Shown here: in pieces, positions 34,512-43,326 of the stretch
How positions within the stretch are numbered: position 1 is the first letter of the stretch
Layout: each line of letters begins with the position of its first letter
Assembly (NCBI GenBank): GCA_033439795.1
Contig: JAUTDP010000001.1
Location: 2,480,001-2,544,000, forward strand
Length of the DNA stretch: 64,000 bases
Source of the DNA: Sordaria brevicollis
Taxonomy: Eukaryota > Ascomycota > Sordariomycetes > Sordariales > Sordariaceae
Direction: 5' to 3'
Translations under genes and position numbers: made by a program
The notes under the pieces: generated by a model
The model's input: only the letters and a program-made list of their open reading frames with translations
Told to the model about the DNA's origin: nothing
Databases searched by the model: none

Positions 34512-36635
34512 TCACCAGCGACGGGGGTCATTAAGTCCCATCTTCTTTCTGGTCACCCTCAGGAAGGGGCACTTCTCTTCGACCTCCACCCAATACGAAC
34601 AAAAGGTGTGAGGGCCAAAATCTCTGTACCAGTCCGCCCGCGCCTTGGGGTCAAGACCACCGACCCAGTCCGGAATGTCATGAGGCTTTGGCTGCCTCGC
34701 TGGGGCAGCAGCAGGGAGAGCAGCATACTGCTGCCTCACAGCGGGCGGGAAGTGACTAACCGAAAGTGAAGACATGACCGAGATAGTCTTCGCGTACTGA
34801 GTGTTTTGGAAAACGCAAGCAGGCGGGTTGACAATGCTCTGCTCGTCCTCGGCCACATTGGGATCGAGCCAAGCGGTCTCATCGGTGCCGACCTGAGGGA
34901 TACCATCAAGCCATTTGTAGACATGCTTGTTGCGGCTCGCAAGGAAGGCGGCCAGGATGCTGGCGTCATCGACGGGTTTGGGCCCATTCTGAGGGCCAAT
35001 CTTGGGACCGTTGTTCCCGTTGATTGAAGGACGACCAGCATCCGGTGAAACCTTCTGGGCATCTTGACCGGAATGCTGAGGACCGTTGTTGCCATTGAGG
35101 GCAGGACGAGCGCCATTTAGCGGACCGGTGTTGCTGTTGATCGAAGGACGAGTTGCGTTGGGAGCGACCTTCTGACCAGCATTCTTGACGGCATTCAGAG
35201 GACCATAGTTGCCGTTAATAGGACCAGCGCCATTCTGGGGAACCTGTTGAGGACCCTTGTGTGTGGTGTTTTGAGCACCGATGTTGACGTTATTGGCGAC
35301 ACGACGAGGACCAAAGCAACTAACGTGCTGAGGAGTGTTGCCGGTTTGGTTACCAGTTTTGGCGACCGAGGAGGAAGGCTTCATGTTGGAGGGTCTGTAT
35401 GCGAATGGGTTGAATGCCTGGGCAGCAACCTTGGGCCTGTAGGCAAGTGGGTTGAAAGGTTGGGAAGCAACCGTGGGCCTGTAGGCGTTTTTGTTGAAAG
35501 GTTGGGTAGAAAAGGCAATAGGGGCTTTCTGGCTCTGTTTGGCACCGTTGGGGGTTGGGGACGGTGTGGTGATCTTGGTGATGGGAGTCTTTTGGCTCGA
35601 GTTGATGCCGCTCTGAGGGCTGCTGATGTTGTTATCAGCTTTGGTGGATAGCTTATTGACATTGTTGCTGTCGGTGATGCTAGAATTGTTGATTGCGGCA
35701 GTGTCTTTGATTGGAGTGCCGACGATCGAAGAAGGCTTGAGAGTCTTCAAATTGTTGGCTTCAGCCGGAATGTCCTCATCGAGAATAGATGTAGCAGAAT
35801 GAACAGTCTTGGTGATGCGAGTGTTATTGCGAGTCTCGTTCGGAACGATGGTCTCGGTGTGAGCGCCCCTTTCCTTGGGAGTCTTGGTCTGGTCGACAGG
35901 AGCAGTTTGAGCACTCTTTTTCTCGTGAGTCTTGATGACCTTGACTTCAGTGCCCTTCTCCTCGGTAGTCTTGATGGGGAAGATGTCCTTGGAGGTATCA
36001 GTGATGATCTTTTGCTCACTGGCCTTCTTGGCAATCAATGAAGCCACACCCTCGGTGAGACAGCCGGTGTCCTTGTTGTGAAGAATCATCTTGACCCAGA
36101 CGTCATCGTAGGAGCTGATGCCCTTGAGCAGCAACATGTCCATGAACTCGTCAGAGACATCGAAAAAGACACTCTGAAGGCGGCGACGCAGCCACAAGGC
36201 CCTGTCCAGGAAGGCGTCGAGGTTGGGAAAGTCGGAATGCTTAATCTCGGTGAGCTCCTTGACAAGGCGAAACATGTGCGCGGCAGAAATATTGCTGTAC
36301 CACCGAACCACAGCGTCGAAAAGGGAACGCGGGTCGATGGGATTCTTGGCGGTTTTGTCAATGAGACCCATGGCCTCAAGTTTGCTCATGATCGGCTTAA
36401 TGCTGGTGGCGATCATGGTGTACGCCAGAATCTGCTTCATCTTGAAGTTCATCTGAACGCCGGGTGAGGAGGTGGACACAGGAGCCTTCTGCTTGCCCAG
36501 GACGATGTCGTCGAGGTCGTGGTAGATGAGGTGAGAAATGAGCGCATCATACCACGCTTCATAAGCTTCTTCGCCGGTCAAGTCCGGCAGCTTGGGCAAC
36601 TGAGGCAACTCAGCGTTGGTGGCTTTGGCGGACAT
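34512..36635 (-). CDS. Gag-like protein 1 (Ty1/copia-type Gag domain with repeat-rich tail)
   Basis: 707 residues from the ATG at 36635; the frame is open further up to 36887, but that part is leader-like. Residues about 9-215 carry a copia-type Gag/UBN2-like domain: 'LPDLTGEEAYEAWYDALISHL', 'SLFDAVVRWYSNISAAHMF', 'LVKELTEIKHSDFPNLDAFL', 'DRALWLRRRLQ'. A Lys/Thr-rich linker follows. Then comes a triple repeat of about 15 residues with core PFN..AYRP (bases about 35,510-35,390), and an Asn/Gly/Pro region with repeated PSINxNxGP units. No zinc knuckle, protease or polymerase motif is present. It is the largest of four paralogues in tandem here. In retroelements this domain builds the capsid; here it stands alone, so a host role is inferred. 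Confidence 0.8.
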   Translation of the reverse strand: MSAKATNAELPQLPKLPDLTGEEAYEAWYDALISHLIYHDLDDIVLGKQKAPVSTSSPGVQMNFKMKQILAYTMIATSIKPIMSKLEAMGLIDKTAKNPIDPRSLFDAVVRWYSNISAAHMFRLVKELTEIKHSDFPNLDAFLDRALWLRRRLQSVFFDVSDEFMDMLLLKGISSYDDVWVKMILHNKDTGCLTEGVASLIAKKASEQKIITDTSKDIFPIKTTEEKGTEVKVIKTHEKKSAQTAPVDQTKTPKERGAHTETIVPNETRNNTRITKTVHSATSILDEDIPAEANNLKTLKPSSIVGTPIKDTAAINNSSITDSNNVNKLSTKADNNISSPQSGINSSQKTPITKITTPSPTPNGAKQSQKAPIAFSTQPFNKNAYRPTVASQPFNPLAYRPKVAAQAFNPFAYRPSNMKPSSSVAKTGNQTGNTPQHVSCFGPRRVANNVNIGAQNTTHKGPQQVPQNGAGPINGNYGPLNAVKNAGQKVAPNATRPSINSNTGPLNGARPALNGNNGPQHSGQDAQKVSPDAGRPSINGNNGPKIGPQNGPKPVDDASILAAFLASRNKHVYKWLDGIPQVGTDETAWLDPNVAEDEQSIVNPPACVFQNTQYAKTISVMSSLSVSHFPPAVRQQYAALPAAAPARQPKPHDIPDWVGGLDPKARADWYRDFGPHTFCSYWVEVEEKCPFLRVTRKKMGLNDPRRW
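35390..35510 (-). repeat. Three tandem in-frame repeats, core PFN..AYRP
   Basis: Three consecutive units of about 45 bases coding related 15-residue pieces (QPFNKNAYRPTVAS, QPFNPLAYRPKVAA, QAFNPFAYRPSN). They lie in the tail of Gag-like protein 1. Confidence 0.85.
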
Positions 36636-37249
36636 GTTGAGTGATTGTTGGAGTTTTGTTGACGGGAGGATTGTCGAGAAAGAGTTGAAGGTGGGGTAAT
36701 GAAGTGGAAGTGACTTGAAGTCAGGAAAATGTAGACGGGTAGTGTAGACGTGGTATGAGGTGAAGTGCCTGTAGGCGTTGGTGTGAGATTGCAGTATTGC
36801 TTGACGATGGATGTCTGAAGACGAGAGAAGTGAGATCAGAAGAAGTGTGGTGTTTTTGTTGTTGCTAGGGGAAAGATTCGATGGCAAGAAATTGTGCGAG
36901 GGGGTTTTGAAGGAGGGGGGCCATGGTCCAAAACTCGCAAAGTGGGCGAGTCCACCACCCGTCTATTGACGTGCCGCAACAATAGGAGAGATGGCTGGGG
37001 ATCATGCAGAATTCCTCGTTTGCCTTTCATCCCAAGTCGAACAGGAGTCATATTTTTGATCTGTGCACGGGCAAAGTGCTGGTCTCTGGCAGAGAGGGAA
37101 GGTGCGGTTCGTCTTGTCGTGACTGCCTTGAACTTTCCGCAAGTCAATTTTACACCAGATGAAACAAGGAGTGTAAAATACACCTGGATGAATACGGACA
37201 CAATATATAGAGTTACCCAGTCTAGAATAAATAGTCCAAACCCCCTCAT
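36636..37249. other. Upstream region of Gag-like gene 1
   Basis: Contains the probable leader and promoter. A frame continuous with the gene extends to 36887 but has leader-like composition. No terminal repeat recognised. Confidence 0.4.
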
Positions 37250-37436
37250 GATCTGCGGGAAATCGAGCAACTGGGCACCGGCTTCCATGTCCCACGCCTC
37301 GATGTCGGTATCGTAGCTACCGGAGACAAGTCTACCGGACGCGCTGTCTACATTCAGAGAGCGGACGAGGTAGCCATGGGCCTACATCTAGCGCGCACAC
37401 TCGCCAGTGTTGGTGTCCCACACGTGTAGGTCGCCT
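37250..37436 (-). pseudogene. WD40-repeat gene remnant
   Basis: On the minus strand the sequence reads 'DLHVWDTNTGECAR', two TAG stops (37390-37388 and 37384-37382), then 'AHGYLVRSLNVDSASGRLVS' continuing with 'GSYDTDIEAWDMEAGAQL'. This is the pattern of one WD40 blade end and one full blade (GH-x-SGSxD-xxxxWD). No start, no further blades downstream and the internal stops show it is a remnant. A short in-frame piece near 37,740-37,780 ('THLTSLVTLEKP') could be an earlier blade. It may derive from a WD40 protein of the NLR type common in these fungi; that link is inference. Confidence 0.75.
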
Positions 37437-38341
37437 GGCTACGGCGATGAGTAACAAAAATGAGAGTCGATACCATTGCGTACGGTCATGTTTCGAGAGG
37501 TGTTATCTTTCCGGTGACATACCCTCAAAGATCACGCCGCGAACCAATGACAGGGAGCAACACCGAGTGCAGAATTTGCAAAGGTTTCCATCCCATGTGG
37601 AAGCAGCTCGAAAAGGAGGTCGTCGGCACCGAAGGAGTCCTGCTCTCCGAACACCGAGTTTTCATCCCATCCTTCCCAGTCTCCCATCGCGCGGTATCCT
37701 ATTGTCCCTCACCCACATCAATAACACACCCTTGTCCTAGGGCTTCTCGAGGGTGACCAGCGAGGTAAGGTGCGTCATTTGACCTAGGTGTGCGTTTGCA
37801 AGTTGAGTTTCCTGTGGGTCATGGAACCGATGTATTGTAGGAGGGCATGCGGGCGGGGTTTGGCTGATAACGAGTGAGTGCGTGTGAGGAGCTTGAATAG
37901 GATAAGCTAGTATGGATACCTTTCGGTTTTGGCATCGTCTTGAGGGTGACGCAGGTGGTGGACGTATATCATCTTTTGAGGTGTGGTGTGTGCAAGACGT
38001 CAGATGAAGCTGAGGTGAGAGGAGAATTTTCATCGACACTGGGAAACAACTGGAAGTGACGAAAGGTCTTTCCTCCGAGCCCGCGGTTCGATCGAAGGCC
38101 AAAGTGTACGTCGGCGGTGTACATGGCGTAGATAGCCGTCTTGTAGGTCTATCACTTCAAGCTGATATCCAAGCAATGGAAGTCGTGAAATGGAGAATGG
38201 TTAACCGCATGACAAGAAGTGAGCAAGTGAATGAAAAGTGATGACTTTCGAGGTTGATCCCCCGCAGATGGGACTGGGCGCGAAGAGGCATGGTAGGGAC
38301 AGTAATGTATATATATGGTGCTTCCTCAACCCGGCGCTGAC
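37437..38341. other. Intergenic, possible further WD40 debris
   Basis: No intact gene. One short piece resembling a WD40 strand near 37,740-37,780 on the minus strand; otherwise nothing recognised. Confidence 0.35.
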
Positions 38342-39315
38342 TTAACGACGAGAAGCGTAGTGCTTGGTAACGCCAGTGTGTCTCTGATGATGACCTTGGG
38401 CGTTGCCGCGTCTCTTGTTGTTTTGCCGCCTCCTGTGGTTCCTGTTGTCGCTGTGTTCGGTCGGCTGGGCACAGTTGCCACGGACGTTCCGTTCTCGGTT
38501 CATGATCGCTTCGTCGGCGATCAAGCCACGAATTGCTCTAATGACCGTGTCGAAGTCATGGCCTTCTCCATACTTGAGACGCATGTTCATGGAGATTGTC
38601 CAGGTCGTATGGCGGGTACGTAGGCCTTGTATCACAAAGCTCGCCTGCACATCCCCAGGGATCTCCAGCTTGACTGCCCGGAGACGGTGATGGAGCCACA
38701 GAACCCTCTCAAGATACTCCTTGAGGTCCGCGAACTGATCAAGATCGATGTTGCTAAGTTCCTTCAGGTACTTGCACTTGAGCTTGTATGGGACTTCAGT
38801 GTTCCAGCGTTTGATTGCTTCCCACAGGACCATCGGGTCTTTGTTTGTGACTTGCTTGTGCTCATTATATAGGGGCACCCAAAAGCCTCCTTCCTCAAGG
38901 TCGTACGAAATCGGTTGGATGCCGAGAGAGATAATTCGAAAGGCACAGTAACTTCTTTGCTGGAAGACCCAAAGGTTGTGTTTGTGAATGGGGTCGTCTT
39001 CATCCCACCACTTGGGAGGACTCTCCGTACCGAAAATGAAACCAACGAGGTCGAGTGCATAGAGGATATGCTGGATCTGGTCGCTCCAATCATTGAAACT
39101 CTCGTCGTCTCTCAGATCCGGAATTGGATATTTGAAGCCTTCATCAAATGGGTTCTTCCAGCCAGGCCACAGCTCTTCGGCCTCTTCGGAAGAAAGTCTC
39201 CCATAACAGTCATAACTGATTCGTGACAACCGCGTCAGCCAAAATGTCACCCAAATGATGGAGGAGGCGTGCAAATGAAAATATGTGGTCACCTGTCGAC
39301 TGAAGAAGCGGTCAT
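38342..39315 (-). CDS. Gag-like protein 2 with Arg-rich tail
   Basis: Exon 1 (39315-39293, 23 bases) and exon 2 (39215-38342) are joined over a 77-base intron (GTGACCAC donor, GGCTGACG branch, ATCAG acceptor); 298 residues. The Gag-like domain shows 'IPDLRDDESFNDWSDQIQHI', 'FIFGTESPP', 'VLWEAIKRWNTEVPY', 'YLKELSNIDLDQFADLKEYL' and 'ERVLWLHHRLR', aligning block by block with the other three genes of the cluster. The last 50 residues are rich in Arg, Asn and His (NRNHRRRQNNKRRGNAQGHH), a likely nucleic-acid-binding tail like that of Ty1 Gag. No pol sequence follows. Intact frame and clean intron argue for an expressed gene. Confidence 0.78.
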
Positions 39316-39620
39316 GGTGACGCGGGCGATACGGCTATGGCGATTTTGAACGTTTTGTGATGTGTGGAATGGACGATGTAGTGGGATGTGAAGTGGAGGA
39401 GCAACAAGCTCATCACTAATTCTCCAGACTTCCGTAACCAGCGGTGAGCCCCGGTAGTTAGGCTAGTTGACCCGTAAACGCAAAAAATATTTCAATATAA
39501 TGGCCATTGCGGCAAAGGGGTTGGTTGATATGCATATAAAAACTAGCTTCCGGGAGTGATACGCAGCTGAGCAGCTAAGATATGCGGGTAGGCCCGCTAA
39601 GACCTTAGCGTGGATTGACG
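39316..39620. promoter_or_regulatory. Spacer between Gag-like genes 2 and 3
   Basis: 305 bases holding the promoter of gene 2 and the 3' end of gene 3. No recognised repeat. Confidence 0.4.
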
Positions 39621-40775
39621 TTAACCCTGAAGCCATCGCCCTTCGGCCGTTATTTGCTGACGGAAAGCGCACCTTTCGCAAAAGACGCCCCCGTCGAATT
39701 CTCGTTGATAAAAATCAAGCGAGTAGGAGTCAATCTGGAGTTGGCCGTTATCCATCATGCCCTTCACGATCTCCTCTACAAGCGCGTCAACTCGGCTCTC
39801 GTGGAGCTTCTCGATGCGCCCCTGGTCCTCCAACTGGCGCCGGACTTGACGACGAGCTTCGCGAAGGTCTTTCATGGCCTGTTCTCTTTTCGCCATTATC
39901 ATGGGGCTGTGGAGCCTGCATCTGATTGCTCTTTCGACTTCGTCGGCGGTGCTGAATGTTCCCTTATCCAATTCCACGTGGAGGTAAATCTTCCAGTACA
40001 CATCAAAACCTTCCAGGCCGGTGATCATGGTGGTGGTGTATTCCCGATCGGAGAGCGGAATGCCCAGCCGCTCAAACCGCATACAAATCCAGTTCCCTCT
40101 AGCAAGGTAAGCGTCTACATCTAAGCCATGCTGGCAGGGGCACATGCTGATGAACTCCTGGCGTAAGCGGTCCCTGTACGAAAATGGGCGGTCGGCATCC
40201 CAGCTATGGATGGCGTCCCAGAGGGCTTTAGGGTCGCGGTCGTTGGCGAGGTCAGCAGTCCAATGCTGCGAGTCACGGAACTCCGGCCAGACCGGACCAA
40301 TGCTGTTGAAGATCATGTTGAAGGCGTATTGTCTTCTTTCGGCAAAGGACATTTGCTTCAAAATGGCTGCAAGAATGTGGCCTTCCGCGCCTGGGAACAG
40401 CGCGTTGCTAGTGATGAAAGGGTTGAGACCGCAGTCGTAGAGGTTGACCACGACGCTGGATCTCCAATCTTCGAAATTTTCATCACCTCGAAGGCCCGGA
40501 ATGAGCGAGAGGGGCTGGACACAGAAGTCACATTCCGAATCGTCATCATCCCATTCATATTTAGACAATAGCACTTCGGGTCCCTGATGAAAAGTGGGTG
40601 GGGCGATGCTGGTGCGGGAGATGGTTAGCCTGATTTCAGTGCAAAGCAAAGTTACGAGGATTAAGGGAGAACGACGATCTCTTTGAGATTGCTCCAGAAA
40701 TTCGAGACGAAGAACGTAAGATGACATGTTGTCAAATGGAACAAGTGGTCACCTTTCGGTTTTGGAAGCAGCCAT
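39621..40775 (-). CDS. Gag-like protein 3
   Basis: Exon 1 (40775-40753, again 23 bases) and exon 2 (40608-39621) are joined over a 144-base intron with the same GTGACCAC donor as gene 2; 336 residues. The first exon codes MAASKTE, close to MTASSVD of gene 2. Domain blocks are 'IPGLRGDENFEDWRSSVVV', 'RRQYAFNMIFNSIGPVW', 'ALWDAIHSWDADRPF' and 'DVDAYLARGNWICMRFERLG'. The C-terminal part differs from its relatives: a charged coiled coil (EQAMKDLREARRQVRRQLED) and then an ordinary acidic/polar end with two Cys, without the Arg-rich tail. It is the most diverged member, which may mean a changed role. Confidence 0.76.
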
Positions 40776-41032
40776 CGTGACCGAGGCGCGAGAAGTCGGG
40801 TCAAGGCAGGATATTGTTGAGGGAGAATGAGATACGTGATTGAAGACAAAGTCATTTACTATTAGTAAAGAGATAAAGAAGGCTCGCAGATATGACTCGG
40901 ATGAGATGTTCGGAACGGAAGTAGTCTGTTCCATGGTCGATTCCATGCTGTCGGCAAGAAGCCTGTATCAACGGAGCAGGCGGGTCAGCCAAGCGGACCC
41001 TCAGAGATGCTTGCTTCGCTAGTGCCCTGTTA

Positions 41033-41852
41033 TTAGCGACGACCGCGTCGCCTCGAACCACCGCGATGTCCGGAAGATTGCCCATTGTTGTTGCGGGGCC
41101 TGTTGGCCTCTTGTTGCTCGCGTTGGTATTCGTCTGCCTGGCGATCGAAAATGTATGTGTGCTGTCTAATTCGAGAAATTAACCCTTGCAGGTCCAATTC
41201 ATCGTACTGCGCTACCAACAGAGTTTGCAACGACCTGCTGGGGTGCTGAATAAGACCTCCAAAGAGGCATGTTTTCATCATTTCGTCCGAAATTGGCATA
41301 TTGAGACCCCCAAGGCGCTGTTGAAGGTATACTGCTCTATCTAGCAGCGCATCGATGCCCTTGAACTGACGATAATCGATGTTGGTGAGCTCCTTCAGCA
41401 ATTCCCGTTGCCGGAAAGGACCAATTTTGTAATACCAGCGTTGTAACTCGTCCCATAGCAGTTTGGGATCGTAGCGTGCCAATTCAAGGTGAAGGTAGCA
41501 CCCGCGGATGTGAACATTCTTTCCGCTCAACGAAAGATTGAACACTCGTGTAGATGACATTCCAAGCCTGGAACTTTCTGCCATGAAACTTTGCCAGCAG
41601 CGTCTTCACATCTTCGGGCGTATTGCCGACGGGGGGTTTCTCAGTGCCCTTGATGAACCCGTCCAAGCCAAGCTTTTGGAGGTATCGTTCAGCGAAAAAC
41701 TTCCACATCTGAAAATTCTTTTCTCCTCGGAGCGCCGGAATTTCGGGGGCGTGTTCTTCGTCTGATGAGGAATCGTACATCGCGACCGAGTTGTCAATGT
41801 TTCTATGAAGGAAGCAGTCTGCTTTCAAAGTTAGCATACCTCGAGAGGGCAT
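41033..41852 (-). pseudogene. Gag-like gene 4, frameshifted
   Basis: Two overlapping frames together cover one Gag-like protein. The upstream frame (41852 to about 41,490; the likelier start is ATG 41780) gives 'IPALRGEKNFQMWKFFAERY' and 'FIKGTEKPP'. The downstream frame (about 41,520 to 41033) gives 'LLWDELQRWYYKIGPF', 'LLKELTNIDYRQFKGIDALL' and an Arg/Gly-rich end (GHRGGSRRRGRR). The frames differ by one base, and no intron with usable splice sites fits the overlap, so I read a single-base insertion (or two-base loss) near 41,490-41,530. A sequence error is the main alternative. Apart from the shift the domain is complete and close in layout to gene 2. Confidence 0.72.
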
Positions 41853-42354
41853 AGGATATTTAGTTGGGAAAACGGAGGAACGTCATGAACCAGTGTCAGG
41901 GTCAACGTACATTGAGGAGCGTGCCAGTTGACTTCACAAGTCCAAAGAATTGAGGAGCGTAGGAAAGTTATATGCTTATATTCGGGTCACAGCGAAATAG
42001 AACAGTTGATATATTTCCGGGAGGTATTTAACGAGGGTGGACGTGATATTGTAAGTCATGACGAAAACTCAAGTGTTTACACGTAAAAGTGTGAAGTGTT
42101 TCAGTTGCAGGGAATGCGGGAGGTGTTGTTTTTCGGAAAGGTACCGAAATGCACGAACGGTACGTACTGCTTCCAGCCAATCATATAGCGCGATGACTTT
42201 ACAAGGCTGAGATGTGGGGCGCAAAAGTTTCCTGGAGACGGCGACGAAATGCAGAACAAATGGTTCCCATCATCGCTTCAATCTGCAATCCCCAAAGCAA
42301 ACCCGATATTTCCACATTTGTCAACCACACATTTGTGTCCAGATAACTTCCAAA
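41853..42354. promoter_or_regulatory. Divergent region between Gag-like gene 4 and rrp7
   Basis: About 500 bases between divergent starts; no clear motif. Frames open into rrp7 from 42214 but the better start is 42355. Confidence 0.4.
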
Positions 42355-43326
42355 ATGGCGCCTTCACCACAAACGATAGGCGAATTCAGCGTCCTCCCGA
42401 TTTCGATCCCTCCCGTCCCGTCATTCCCTCGCAATGTCGTCCACTATCTCTACGTCCGACGAAACGCCCCCAAGATCCCCACAGCCAACGACTCCAGGAG
42501 TCTCTTCCTAGCGAACGTCCCCGTCGACAGCACAGAACTTCACCTGCGCGCACTTTTCGCATCACTAGTCGGCGCCGGTCGTTTCGAGAGCGCTTCGTTC
42601 GAGGATGAGAGGAAGGAGGCCGAGGCCGTTGCCGCCGCCCTAGACGCCGCGCCCGCACAGGCAGTACGATTACTAGCTGCCCACGGCAAGAAGAGAAAAC
42701 GCGAGGACCAGGAGGCTGCTGAGAGAGCCGAGGAAGAAGCTGCCGCCCGACTACCCAGCACATGGAGCCGACCACTACGAAAGAGCGGCAGCACTGCCGT
42801 TGTGCTGCTCGCCGACGAGAAGAGCGTCCAGCAGGTTCTGAAGGCCATCGCGAAGGTTCACAAGTCGAAGAAATATCCTACATGGGGCGGCGACGGAAAC
42901 ATCGTGGCCGAGCGCGTACCACAACTCGGCTCCGTCTGGCTCAAGGCGCACAACCAGCTTTCCTACCCCGACCGCGACCAGCTACAAGCCGCCGTGGACG
43001 CATTCTCGACCATGTTCGCCAGGAGAGAAAGGGAAGCGGCCGAGATTGCCAAGAGGCTGCGCAACGAGCCGGACGAGGACGGTTTCGTCACGGTGACACG
43101 CGGTGGAAGAAGCGCCCCGGCCTCTACCAAGGAAGCCGAGGAGGCCAAGAAGAAGATGATCGAGAAGGCGGAGAAGAAGAAGCAGGAGATGACGGACTTC
43201 TACCGGTTCCAGATGAGAGAGCGCAAGAAGGCCGAGCAGGAGGAGCTGGTGAAGAGGTTCGCGGAGGACAGGCAGAAGTTGGATGCTATGCGCCAGAAGC
43301 GCGGCAAGTTTGTCCCCGAGGCGTGA
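42355..43326 (+). CDS. rrp7: Ribosomal RNA-processing protein 7
   Basis: Single exon, 323 residues from ATG 42355 (context AAAATGGC); an earlier in-frame ATG at 42214 would add 47 residues of leader-like sequence. An RRM-like N-terminal domain ('RSLFLANVPVDSTELHLRALF', later 'GSTAVVLLADEKSVQQVLKA') is interrupted by a charged insert of about 60 residues, as usual for Rrp7. The C-terminal Rrp7 domain has 'DEDGFVTVTRGGR', a long Lys/Glu helix, and ends in 'DFYRFQMRERKKAEQEEL...LRQKR/GKFVPEA' style (here 'LDAMRQKRGKFVPEA'). Rrp7 works in the UTP-C/CURI complex in the nucleolus, needed for 18S rRNA processing. Confidence 0.93.
   Translation: MAPSPQTIGEFSVLPISIPPVPSFPRNVVHYLYVRRNAPKIPTANDSRSLFLANVPVDSTELHLRALFASLVGAGRFESASFEDERKEAEAVAAALDAAPAQAVRLLAAHGKKRKREDQEAAERAEEEAAARLPSTWSRPLRKSGSTAVVLLADEKSVQQVLKAIAKVHKSKKYPTWGGDGNIVAERVPQLGSVWLKAHNQLSYPDRDQLQAAVDAFSTMFARREREAAEIAKRLRNEPDEDGFVTVTRGGRSAPASTKEAEEAKKKMIEKAEKKKQEMTDFYRFQMRERKKAEQEELVKRFAEDRQKLDAMRQKRGKFVPEA

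Noticed and set aside
41480..41540. Ty1-like programmed +1 frameshift in Gag-like gene 4
   Set aside because: The shift falls inside the Gag domain and not between Gag and Pol, no Pol frame follows, and the intact paralogues read this part in one frame.
32227..42354. LTRs or tRNA-primer sites around the Gag-like genes
   Set aside because: I looked for direct repeats flanking each gene and for TG..CA ends and found none I could support by eye; a self-alignment would settle it.
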